A stretch of 64,000 bases of DNA from Cloeon dipterum (Eukaryota; Arthropoda; Insecta; Ephemeroptera; Baetidae): the NCBI RefSeq assembly GCF_949628265.1, contig NC_088789.1, positions 2,046,001 through 2,110,000 on the forward strand, in the 5' to 3' direction. The notes under the pieces were generated by a model. The model was not told where the DNA came from, made no database searches, and was given only the letters and a program-made list of their open reading frames with translations. Positions 11,360 through 21,541 of the stretch are shown in pieces; positions within the stretch are counted from its first letter, which is position 1; each line of letters begins with the position of its first letter. Position numbers and translations under genes: made by a program.

Positions 11360-14300
11360 TTAAGCATTGGCTGATGCTCGGTTGGGCGATTTCTGCGTGT
11401 TGTTGATTTTGTCTCCCAGACTCAACGCCATGCCTTGACTCTTGGCACGAATCCTGATGTGGCCAACAACAGGGGCGTCAGGCTTGCCAAAAGGTTTCTC
11501 AATGCTCAAGTTGGCCAGAGCGTCTTCGCCAAAGATAGAGCGTGCGTACAAGTTTGCTGCCATGAAGCCACATTCGCCGGAGAGAGCCTTTTCAGGCGTG
11601 AGACACTTCATGTTTGTGCTCTTGAGGAGCAACACAAGGTACTGATGGAGGTCTGACACGCTCGTGACGACAGAAACCTTTGGAAACAAAAGATAAGCAA
11701 ATGGGGGCAGGCGTTTCTATAGAAATTTACCTTGTTTTCCCACTCGAATTCTGCCCACATTTGCCTGAACTCGGTGTCGGTGCAGCTTGCTGGTACAATG
11801 TAGTCCATGATATCAATGTGTATGTCGTTCAGCACCACGACATTTCTGTCAGATGTCGAGCCGCTGACATCGTATACTGTGAGAGAAATGTGTTAAAATA
11901 ATGACTTGATAAATGGAAATTAAGTAATATACCAATGTTCCCGAAGATAATTCCATTTTCAGTGGACGCCACCTTCACGTTGGCTTTAATATTGCAAAAG
12001 TCCCTTGGTGCCAGGACAACAGGCTGCGGTTTCTCTACGAGCTTCAAGTCGCCCAGGGTGGCGAGTTCCAGGGTGCAGTTTTGCAAAGTGTCGTCTGTTT
12101 GGTTGACCACCAACACATCCAGAACAATATCGTACTGGTTCACATGCACCAATGCTTCAGCGTAGACGGGATCGGAGAGGCCAGTCAGCTGAGTAACCTG
12201 AAAAATAAAAAATTAATAAGCATGTTGAAAAATTCAATTATCTATTAATTAGACAAGTAGATGGATTTTAATTCATGAGGTCTTAAATGAAAGGTATTGG
12301 CGAGTACTTTTAACTGACCTACTCTGACGACCTTTTTCGGGGCACCGCACCCTGAGATAGGTCCCAGAGCAACTTTTGCGATTTCAGTAACGCCACACTG
12401 ACATTTTTTACATTTCTTACCTTGTTTAGTTTTGAGGCAGCAGCAATGGAAGTGTCCTCTTTCCTAGCCAGGCCCATGGCTTGGCTTAGACTGGCATCAA
12501 AGACGTTCTCTTGCCCTCCAAGGTCGTTTTTGGGAGCGAGCTGCCCGAAATTGACAGGCTCGTCAGGCTGCACCACAGAGCCAGGTTTTTCTTTGGCCCG
12601 CTGAGCGTTGGCTTCCTCGTCAGCCTGCGCTGTCAGCATGGTTGCCAAAGCTTTTCTGCACTCCAATTCAAATACTGAAGAGATCTTGGCAGGACGTTCC
12701 CCGTTGGCCAGGACTCGCAGACACGTCCAAAGACGATCAGCATCATCGTTTGTAATTGCCTGATGGAAGACACAATTAGAAACGGAAATTACGGTTAATT
12801 TTAAATAATTTGATTACAAATTCAGATGACTTGTTCTGCAAAACGTGACGAAGATATACAATTTTTATTGAATTTGGTTTAGAGAGTGCATACCTTGGTG
12901 GGCAAGCCAGAGCGGCCAAGGTGCAGAACTGAAGCCAGAATGAGCATGGCCTCTGCGCAAAATCTGTTGCACTTTTTGGCGTCATTCACGATTAATGCGT
13001 AGTGCAGGGAAAGCTTGGTCAGTGTGGTGCCAAGGGCAGCTCCGACAAAGAACTCGCCATCCATCAGCATCTGGCGCAGAGGTGGTCGATTCTCTTTGCT
13101 CTTGGCAGAGCTAAACAGAGTTTAATTTAAAAATTAAAAATACATTTTATTTTTAATTTTCTGTACCTTGTTGTGTTAAATGCAGACTGAGAGGCGTAGG
13201 TGCCATCAGAGGTCACAAGCTTCTGCACAGACATTGACGAGGTGGACTCCTCGTCGGTTTTTTCTCCTGAAGCCTTTTTCAGTTCATCCTCGACAAGGGG
13301 AATCTAAAAACGATTCTCTGAATATGTTTAAGAGAGTTTGGTTCAAGTTTTACCTCTCCTAGAGTTTGGCGCAGTTGACTCATGACAGCCTGGATATCGT
13401 CTTCAGTGCTGGCGTACTCGCCGAGAATCCAAAGAGCAGCGCGGCTCACCTTTGCGGACTTGATGGAAGGGAATGCGTCCAGTAAATGTTCGATTACAAG
13501 TGGACGCAGATTCTCAATTCGGTGTATTGCCTCTCTGAAAATAGACAAATGAGAACGAAAATTTATTTGAGGTCTGAGTTTAGCTTAATTTTTGTTAGAA
13601 CAAGCAGATTCCCTAAATGATTAAAACTTCTAATGTTGAAGCATGCTATTTTTCCCTCAAACCCTTCCATTAAATAGGGGACATAATATTGCGTGTTGGA
13701 GCTAAGCTATTATCAAGCACGGCCAGTTTTTCTGTTTAAAAAAAATTATAAAATAATTTTCTACAACAGACAGTATAAATGAAATTTTAAACGCTAGAAA
13801 AATAACCCAAGCTTTATTTACCTGAGGAACACAAGCACATCTGATGCAGCCAACTCATTGCTGTCTGAAAGGAATTCGACCAGGACAGGCACCACGGTGG
13901 CGGCCACGTCAGGGAATTTGACGCAGCAGGCGTGCAGGGTTCTGACCAGCAGCTGGCGGTATTTGCCAGTCTCGTCATGCTCAATGCTGTTGTGCGTCTT
14001 GGCCACTTCCTTGCGCAGCACCAACACCAGCTCTTCGATATTCCTGGAGGAAACCAGCTCGAGGGCCAGAGCCAGGGTTTTGCGTCGCACCTCCAAATCA
14101 GGGCTGGCCAGCACGCGGACAATGTCCATAACCAGCTCTTGCAGCACCCTCTCGTGCGATGGATGGTCCTGAAGAGGAATTAGTATTACGTCTAGTTTTT
14201 ATTGCCAAATTTTAATTCATGCCTTGAGGGCTATCAGCCTGTCAAGGACGATCAGCTTCACGTTGTTGTCGCTCTCCTTGACGATCAGTTCAATGTAGCA

Positions 14301-15575
14301 CGAAGCAGCAGCCTTGATGGCTGTTGGAGCGCTCGACAGGGTCACCAGTGTGCCGGCAGCTTCGTAGCGCACAGCAGCGCTTTGCGAGTTGAGCAGCGAG
14401 TAAATGCACCGGATGAAACGGGACCGTTCACTCGGGTTTGCGTGGCAAACCTAAATTAAATCTCATTTAATTAAAGAGATTATAAAAATTATGAAAAAAA
14501 AACACCGTCTATTCTTCTATCAAAATTAACAGCAAATTTCTTGCAAAAAGCAATCATCCTGGAATTGAAATTTACCTTGTAAATCAGCTCAACAATGACC
14601 AGTTGAAGAATGTCACCAAAGGAAGCCACCTGGTCCAGGCAAGCCGCCAGGTAAGCTAATGCTCTTTCCTGGTCAGCGTGAAGCAGCATCAGGAATGCAT
14701 TTCGCTTGCACGACATATCTTGCTCTCCTTCCAAGAAGTTTGAGATCAACTCAGGAGCATCAGGGATAAGAAACTCAAAGTTTCTGCAACAGTAATATTA
14801 TATAAATGGATTAAATATTATTTTTAACAGAAAAAGCTTAATAATTACATAAAAAATACGTTATTTTGCAACATTTAGTTCACCATTTTGTAATTCAATG
14901 TTATTGTTTGCCTGTATTTAAATGGTCATCACAACATTGTTTACAATTTAATTAAAATCTAAAAATCAGGTCCAACCTGTAGATGGTGAAGATAGCCAGC
15001 ACAGCATTTCTCCGAACGTACGAGTGTCGGTGTTCAAGGCACGCCCTTATGGCCGGCATCAAAGGTTCCAGCAGCTCTGGTTCCTTCAACTTGCACAAAA
15101 ATCTGCACATCACCATAATTATTATAACATACACCCTGTCCATACACTCGACTGTGAAATACCTCAGAGTGGAGCCCCTGATGAACTCATTGGGGTGCTG
15201 CAAGTCCTTTCTATAGGCGTCGCACACCAAGATCATCTCCTGCATCAGTTTGCCATCTGACGTGGTTTTGGGCACGATTTCCCAGAAGACGAGGAGCAGT
15301 TTCTTGATGGTGTGGTCCTGCAGGGGCAACACGAACCTGATCACCGTCATCAGCAGACCTGGCAGTCGTTCGCCGGCCAGGATCAGCTGGATGCTCTTCT
15401 TCAGAGCGTCGATCTTGACCTTCATGTCCCCCTTTTCTGTGATTTTGAGTTAGCTCCTGGTCAACAGCAAATTTAAGATGTTACCTAGATCACTCCTGAG
15501 TTGCATTTCATTGGGGGCTTCCGAGTCCGAGGGCATGTTTATGAGGGTGTAGCAGGGCTGCTCCACCACCGCCAT
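11360..15575 (-). CDS. betaCOP: Coatomer subunit beta (beta-COP)
   Basis: Coding exons, in plus coordinates from 5' to 3' of the gene, are 15485..15575, 15163..15436, 14977..15102, 14576..14783, 14223..14450, 13822..14168, 13354..13534, 13167..13303, 12894..13110, 12421..12759, 11933..12197, 11731..11876 and 11360..11677. They sum to 2877 nt, or 958 aa, close to the ~953 aa of the family. Signatures include [56 protein letters not shown], an adaptin-like helical N-terminal half, and the C-terminal appendage with [13 protein letters not shown] and [17 protein letters not shown]. It is part of the COPI coat, which drives Golgi-to-ER and intra-Golgi vesicle transport. The start ATG (15573-15575) sits in GCAGGATGGCG. 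Introns range from 48 to 287 bp and one is GC-AG. The gene looks intact. Confidence 0.97.
14169..14222 (-). other. GC-AG intron in beta-COP
   Basis: The donor is CTCAAG|GCATGA and the acceptor CTCTTCAG|GAC, giving [16 protein letters not shown]. The only GT within the intron would leave a 26-base intron and read through a stop. A TACTAAT branch-like motif precedes the acceptor. Confidence 0.8.
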
Positions 15576-16256
15576 CCTGCTCAAAATCTGGTTATTAGTG
15601 TTTCGCAAGAGGTTAAATAACCTACTTGAAGGTAGCTGCAGGTGTCAGGCGTTGATTTAAATGTAAAAATATCCAGCTGAGTGAGTTTGGTGTTAATTTT
15701 CGCTAAAAGTTGTCACGAAAGGACGTGTCCAAAAACACTGACAACCTCTGTGCCGGTGACGTGTCTCTTAGATACTGGCTAAAAATACCGGTACGCAGGT
15801 TTTTTAGTTAGATATTTTGCTTTTAAGAGTGCCAACGGAGCCAAGTTACTGATAAAACATTAATTATTTTATAAAAAACTATTTTATATGTTAATTTAAT
15901 TTTATTATGTTAACGGTAAAGATTTGTGAGGTTTTCTTCTAGAGATGAATAACCGGTTCTATTTGTTGTTAGTACTAAACAGAAAGGGGCGTGTTTAGTT
16001 CAATAAAACCGGCATAGGCGTCGCTCTGGTGGCGCTCATCTCTCCTTGAGGATCTTAATGAGTATGTTTTTAATGAAGAGACGGTATGTAATATGAAGAG
16101 CAGGAACAGGAAAAACTGGAAAAAGGAGAAATAGTAACTTAAACTAGTTGGTTAAATGGGGGCTTATATTGAGTAATATATAGTAGAGGTAGTCGCAAAA
16201 CGTGGCAAATTGAAAAATTACGAAAAACGCAGTTAAAATTATGAAATAAAAAATTG

Positions 16257-16535
16257 TGACAACTGTCTTCTTACTTGAAATCTGATTTTATTTCAAAAGA
16301 AAGAGTTTCCCTAAGAGGTTTCATATGCCGTTGGACAGATATCAACGAGAGGAATTGAAATCTGCCGAGAAAAAGTGGTCAAAGCGATGCAAATTTTGGA
16401 TAAACTTTGACAAAATTTGAATTTTTATGTAGCCACTAGCCAGGTCCTTTTTTGATAGAACAAAAAATTGTTTTTATCGATCAACTGCTCATTTGCATCC
16501 AAAAATTCAAACTATTTTTATTTGTAACCCTGTAT
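16257..16535 (-). repeat. Dispersed ~270-bp repeat, copy 2
   Basis: Reverse-oriented copy with CTTACTTGAAATCTGATTTT, GAGTTTCCCT, GGACAGAT and GATCAACTGCTCATTTGCATC, in the order expected for the reverse complement of the copy at 4931. Confidence 0.65.
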
Positions 16536-16902
16536 CGATCCTCTTTAATTCAACAAGGACGTAAAAATAAAAATAGCATTTGAATTATTCACTTGTTCAT
16601 TTTAATGATTACTTTAAACTATATTTCCAGTTCTCTCTAAAGTACGTCATTCCTGTTTTGATAAGGATTTGGATCCACTTTTTGCAATGGCCAAGGAATC
16701 TCTTCACGTCGAGAGAGTTGAGTGTGTCGCTCTAGTGACCTTTGAGCCGAGTCAATCGTGGGTGCGCGAAGGGTCCTTTGAACGGGCGCAGTGGCGATCG
16801 AGGCGCAAAAAATGAGCTACAAGTGGATGCTGCGTGTAGCAGGTAGGCGCGCGTGTGCGCGCAAATATTTTTGCTGCACCCCCTGCTCCCCCTCGACGGC
16901 GG

Positions 16903-16928
16903 CACACACACACACACACACACACACA
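16903..16928. repeat. (CA)13 microsatellite
   Basis: Thirteen uninterrupted CA units. Confidence 0.9.
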
Positions 16929-19068
16929 GAAAACGGCATTTATTTGCTGCGGCTGCTTATCTGCGGAGAGACATATTGCGCTCGGCCGAATTCAATTTGC
17001 GAAACACGATCATGGCGCAGAAAGGCGATTTATCTGAGTGCGTGTGTTATTCATGCCGCAGGCTTGATTGAACAAACTCAATAAACAAAATGCTCGCCCA
17101 ACATTACGCGTTTGATCCTCGGCTGACATTCAACCTCTTCGCCGCCGTCGGAGCACATTTTTCCCTGTGCGGCCTGCTCCTTTACGACATACACACACAG
17201 AGCAGGCGGTGCATCAACATCGACGCACACGTGATGATCCCATCTCGAAATGTATGCAAATTGAAAGTCTGCGCCGCGCGCTCTGTCACTTGACTTTTTC
17301 TCCTAGCACATTTATTTTTCTGTTGACGCGCGCAACGCACTTTTCTTGCCCTGAAATGCGACTTTATTTTGCCAACTATTCGCGTATTTTACCACCGCAC
17401 TGATCGAATGTGAGGAAAAGGTCGATACGTGAAAATCTAGGAGGTTTTCCAACTTTGACTGAAAAGCCTCCAGCCAAATGAATGAATTATTCGAATTATT
17501 TAAGCGTCGAGTTAAATTAAAGGAAGGAAAATCGTAAGTTGAATTAAATTTTTATTGTATGCCTTAAAGTCGCGGATTTTATACATTCAAACTTAAACTA
17601 GATGCTTTTGCTTGATTCACTAAGCTAGGAGGATAATTAAGAAGATTATGGGTCAGTTAATCATGTTTAAACTTGCGTTTCTGTGTGACAATTTTCCAAA
17701 AATCCATTCCCTGAGATATATAGTGGTGAAATTAATTCCTTTAATTAGGGATGTGTTTTTATGAGGTATCAGGCCTAGGGTTGCATTTGCTTACCACCCG
17801 GTTTTTTCACCACTGGTTTTTACCACTTAATTTTTACCAATTTCTTGCGCCAGAAATGCAAGAAATGAATTTATTCCATATTTTCCCTGTGAAAATCTAA
17901 AATTTGCGGTCGGAAGTAGTCTCTACTCTGCAGATTTAAATTTCCATTTTCTGCCTCCATTTCTCCAAAAATGTCTCTCTGACAACTTTTCAAGTCGAGG
18001 CCATTAGCTGATAATTAGAAAATTTAGTGAAAACTGAGGTGCAAACATTGCCTGCAAGAAACTGGTAAAAATTGAAAATAAAAAACGCTTTTTACCTCTT
18101 CAGTGAATTTTTTTAAATGTGGGTTTTTTGGAACCCTGATTCAAGTCAAAACCGAGCAAAATAAATTGTTTTTTGAGGGATTCGAAATTTAAAAGTGGGC
18201 TGCTAATTTTAAAATATTCATAAAATTATTTTAAAGAAAACTAAGCTGAACTCCACTCATTTTTTTTACTATAGAGCTTATTTATTTGAGCCAAAAATCA
18301 TGATTTTTTTTAATTTGAACGTCCCGGGGTCACCGAATTGACCTTGACCTTGAATCGAAAGTACTCGTCGAGACCAATTGAATGATTTTTGGTTGGAGTC
18401 TGTAGCACCACCCGGGGCGAAGTTAAACTGTGTATAAAAACACGAATTTTTGGCATATCCGAAGGGGTGGAAGGTTGGAATTTCTAGTATGGGTCATTTT
18501 AAAGCCTAAAAATTCAGGCCAATTTGCTGACCGCTGTCATTGAAAAAGCCACTAATTTGACTCTCCTACATATTTTTTTTCGTTTCTAGGTATTCGTCTT
18601 CAACTTTTAGAAAAGTATTGTCAGTTTGAAGAATAAACAAAAACATGAAAAAGAGGATCAAAAAGACTGTTTTTAGCTCCAACGCAGATTGCTTTGTTCT
18701 CCAGAGACATAGCGGATGCGTTTAAAGTGTCCATTAGCTACCAGAATTATTTATTTATTTTTAATGTAAAAAAAATGTAGTTCTCAGCGAGGCTATATTT
18801 GGAATAGTGAGAATGACACCCACGAAAATCTGTCAAGTCTTTATTAAAACCACCCTTAGAAACCTCATTAAAAATAAATGCTCCTATTCACACAAAACGG
18901 CCTAAATAATTATAGAGAAACGCAGCTGCAGTTGTATATAAATATACGTGCTGTGAAAAGTGGAAGGATCAAATTATCAGCCTTTCGGCATTCTTTTGTG
19001 CGGGCGCGATTCTTTCTTCATTCGGCGCCAGCCTCATTGTGTTTGGCTCAATTATCAGCGGAAAGAGC

Positions 19069-19091
19069 GAGAGAGAGAGAGAGAGAGAGAG
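19069..19091. repeat. (GA)n microsatellite
   Basis: Uninterrupted GA units just upstream of the LTR retroelement. Confidence 0.85.
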
Positions 19092-19129
19092 GTAGCTGCG
19101 GAGTCATTATTTATTTTGCGAGAGTCTCA

Positions 19130-19134
19130 CTTGT
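19130..19134. repeat. Target site duplication CTTGT (left copy)
   Basis: The same five bases occur at 30703-30707, directly after the 3' LTR. Confidence 0.85.
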
Positions 19135-19506
19135 TGTCAGGGGTTTCCTGACGATATTACGACCAATATTATTGTTACCGATATAACCGATGTTTTACTA
19201 TTGGGCGCCAAAAGGGGAGAGCTTAGGGGGAGGAGCGAATATCCTAAAACTGCCCTGCACGGGAGAAACTAGTCCCACTCTCCAGCCTGGCTCCAGACGC
19301 AGACGACCTGGCTCGCTCTCCCCCTAGCTCAGCCCTCGAGGTAGCCGCTCTGTATCTCTTGCGACGACGTCCCGCTTCAATAAACCACCCCAGGTATGGT
19401 GCTCAAAGCCACAACCCTTCTTTGCTTTATCGAAGCATTACACCCTTTAGAGGTTAGGCTAAGAGGATAGGCTCGCTCTACTCGTTAAGACACGGCGCTG
19501 CTGACA
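19135..19506 (+). repeat. 5' LTR
   Basis: It has TG...CA ends, is 372 bp long, and contains an AATAAA at 19379-19384 that would serve for polyadenylation. It shows no difference from the 3' LTR by visual comparison. Confidence 0.95.
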
Positions 19507-19508
19507 AG

Positions 19509-19526
19509 TGGAGGCACCGGCGAGAT
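19509..19526 (+). other. Primer binding site
   Basis: TGGAGGCACCGGCGAGAT starts two bases after the 5' LTR. Its first three bases pair with a tRNA CCA end. I could not assign the tRNA. Confidence 0.6.
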
Positions 19527-19616
19527 CTCAAAATTTCCTCCTCAAGGAAATTAGAAAGTCCTCTCGAATACGCGAGAAATACGCGTAAAAAGGTGGCATG
19601 TCAGCCCTAACGAGTA

Positions 19617-21485
19617 ATGAGCCCTCCTCGCAGTCGCCTCCCGCGGTCCCCCGAAAAGCCTTCCGCGCTCCTTACGCCCGGAGGTCCGTCCGAGAATACG
19701 CGCTCTAGAACCCGAGAAAGGCTAAGTAAAGTTGTTAAAATTTTCAATCCCCGCCGGAAAGCACTCCCGGACCCAGAAGTCGCATCCCGCGAATCTCACT
19801 CGAGCGTCTCGCCCGTGAGTGACACGGTTAAGCAGTTTTACACTCTGTACCATTTTTCGGACACTTCTTCTGAACGCCCAGCTTCGCGGTTAGATTGGGC
19901 GCTTGACGAGAAAATTTACGATTTCGAAGCAGAGTCCCCGTATAAATGGCATAGAGCTAGCGAAAGTCTTCCTGACCTTCACAAGCTCCAAGCTAGATCC
20001 GAGCTTCTCGATTCTCTGACTGAGTCGTTTAAACGGCAACATCTTAAGCCAACCGCTCCCGCTGACGATTTGTCCGAACCGGACGAACCGACTAGTAGTC
20101 ACACGCTAGTAACCGCGGTCCGTAAAAAGACACAGTTTGCACAAGTCTCTACCGTCATGTCAGTCACAGCTCTCGCACTCGGGCTGCGCGAAGTCCCAAA
20201 CTTCTACGCGAAACCCACGGAAGATATCCGCGCTTATCTAAGCGACCTCAAACAGATCCAAACGACCACGAAAATGTCGGATAAGGATACATGGCAGGTG
20301 CTTAAAGTCCGCCTAAAAGGGGTAGCTCGGAGATGGAAGGAAAAATGGGAAGATGACCCAGCTAACAAGACCAAGGGATTAGATGAGTTTATAGATGACT
20401 TGAAAGAATTCCATGAAAGCACCAACAACTCGCGTTACTTAGCCGAAGCAGAATTAGACGGCGCGCAACAAGGACCCGATGAGCACATTGTAGATTTCGT
20501 TTTCCGAATGGATAAATTGATCGAGCAAGTTGACCCGAAAATGAGTGAAGATCGAAAGGTGCGCCTCATTCGCAACGCACTTCAGTATGATTTGTTACGG
20601 GCCATAAGCCAAATTCCTGTGAAGACAGTCAATGATTTGATCAAAGTAGCCCTCGAGAGCGATGCGAATCTCAAAACTCTAAGACGCAAAAAAGATCAGC
20701 TACCACGCGCGCGCGATCATAACGAGAACCGAAAATCGCGAAAATATTCCTCATTTTCGTCGGACGAGAAAAGATCCGACCACGAATCTGAAACCGACGA
20801 AGAAGTAAAAGATAGACGTGAGCGTAGACAGAAGCAAAAGGACGACAATTCGCGCGACGAGTTAATAGCCCTCCTTAAGGCCCAGCTTAAGGAAAAAGGT
20901 GACCAAGTGTGTGCCCTTCAGGCGACACAGTGCACAACGACAACACCAGTTCCGGTACAAACACCCACCGGCGTGCAAATTCCGCAACCAGTCGCTAATT
21001 ACTCACTCGCGCCGGGATCCGCGTTTCCGATGCAACCGCAGTTTGTAAATATGCAACCTCAGCAAACTTTTGCCATGACACAAATACCGACTGCGCTAAC
21101 TCCAAATGCTCCTCAAGTTCAACCACCCGGTCAGTACACAGTTTATCAAACACAGGGCCTGCCCCAACCGGTGCCAATGTATCAAACAGTTCCGCAGGCA
21201 GGACAGCCTCAATATACTCAATACAGGCAACCGCAAGTCTGTTTCAACTGCAACCGCCGTGGCCACATTCAAAGAAATTGTAGATCGCGCGGCGGAGGCG
21301 CTTCTCGCGCAAACGGGCGACAGTTCTTTAACTCGCGCAGTCAAGGCCAAAATTCGTTACCATTGCCAGCAATTCAAAATGGTCTTCCACCTGGCGCAGT
21401 TTTGCCTCCATCACAAAACGCGAACCAGAATGGACAAGTGCTATATTACATGCCAGTCTATTCCAAAAACGAGACGGGAAACTAG
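19617..21485 (+). CDS. gag: Retroelement Gag polyprotein
   Basis: 622 aa. The basic, serine/proline-rich N-terminus is followed by a retrotransposon-type capsid region (about residues 200-365, helical and charged). Then comes a highly charged K/R/E/D stretch and a Q/P-rich segment. Near residue 541 lies a zinc knuckle with C-x2-C-x4-H-x4-C spacing (CFNCNRRGHIQRNC). It should assemble the particle and package the RNA. The start is ATG 19617; an earlier ATG at 19598 is in another frame. The stop TAG 21483-21485 directly follows a GGGAAAC heptamer. Confidence 0.92.
   Translation: MSPPRSRLPRSPEKPSALLTPGGPSENTRSRTRERLSKVVKIFNPRRKALPDPEVASRESHSSVSPVSDTVKQFYTLYHFSDTSSERPASRLDWALDEKIYDFEAESPYKWHRASESLPDLHKLQARSELLDSLTESFKRQHLKPTAPADDLSEPDEPTSSHTLVTAVRKKTQFAQVSTVMSVTALALGLREVPNFYAKPTEDIRAYLSDLKQIQTTTKMSDKDTWQVLKVRLKGVARRWKEKWEDDPANKTKGLDEFIDDLKEFHESTNNSRYLAEAELDGAQQGPDEHIVDFVFRMDKLIEQVDPKMSEDRKVRLIRNALQYDLLRAISQIPVKTVNDLIKVALESDANLKTLRRKKDQLPRARDHNENRKSRKYSSFSSDEKRSDHESETDEEVKDRRERRQKQKDDNSRDELIALLKAQLKEKGDQVCALQATQCTTTTPVPVQTPTGVQIPQPVANYSLAPGSAFPMQPQFVNMQPQQTFAMTQIPTALTPNAPQVQPPGQYTVYQTQGLPQPVPMYQTVPQAGQPQYTQYRQPQVCFNCNRRGHIQRNCRSRGGGASRANGRQFFNSRSQGQNSLPLPAIQNGLPPGAVLPPSQNANQNGQVLYYMPVYSKNETGN
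21476..21482 (+). promoter_or_regulatory. Predicted -1 ribosomal frameshift site GGGAAAC
   Basis: In the gag frame the heptamer reads G GGA AAC and is followed at once by the TAG stop. It fits the X XXY YYZ rule, and pol lies in the -1 frame, open from 21332 across this point. Slippage here would fuse Gag to Pol. The same heptamer is used by some retroviruses. Confidence 0.7.
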
Positions 21486-21541
21486 AGATAGAGGGCACAA
21501 ATGGGGCAAATTCCCTCTTGCGTACAAATGGCCCCGAAAAC

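Larger units (their letters stand above)
15576..19134. other. Intergenic region upstream of beta-COP
   Basis: The first ~200 bp probably contain the beta-COP promoter, without a clear TATA box. A reverse copy of the ~270-bp repeat lies at 16257-16535. A GC-rich, CpG-rich island spans about 16730-17420 and includes (CA)13 at 16903-16928. The rest is AT-rich. (GA)n occurs at 19069-19091, just before the LTR element. No gene is supported. Confidence 0.55.

Noticed and set aside
19598..19620. Upstream ATG before gag
   Set aside because: It is in another frame and does not lead into gag; the CCHC and capsid features belong to the frame starting at 19617.
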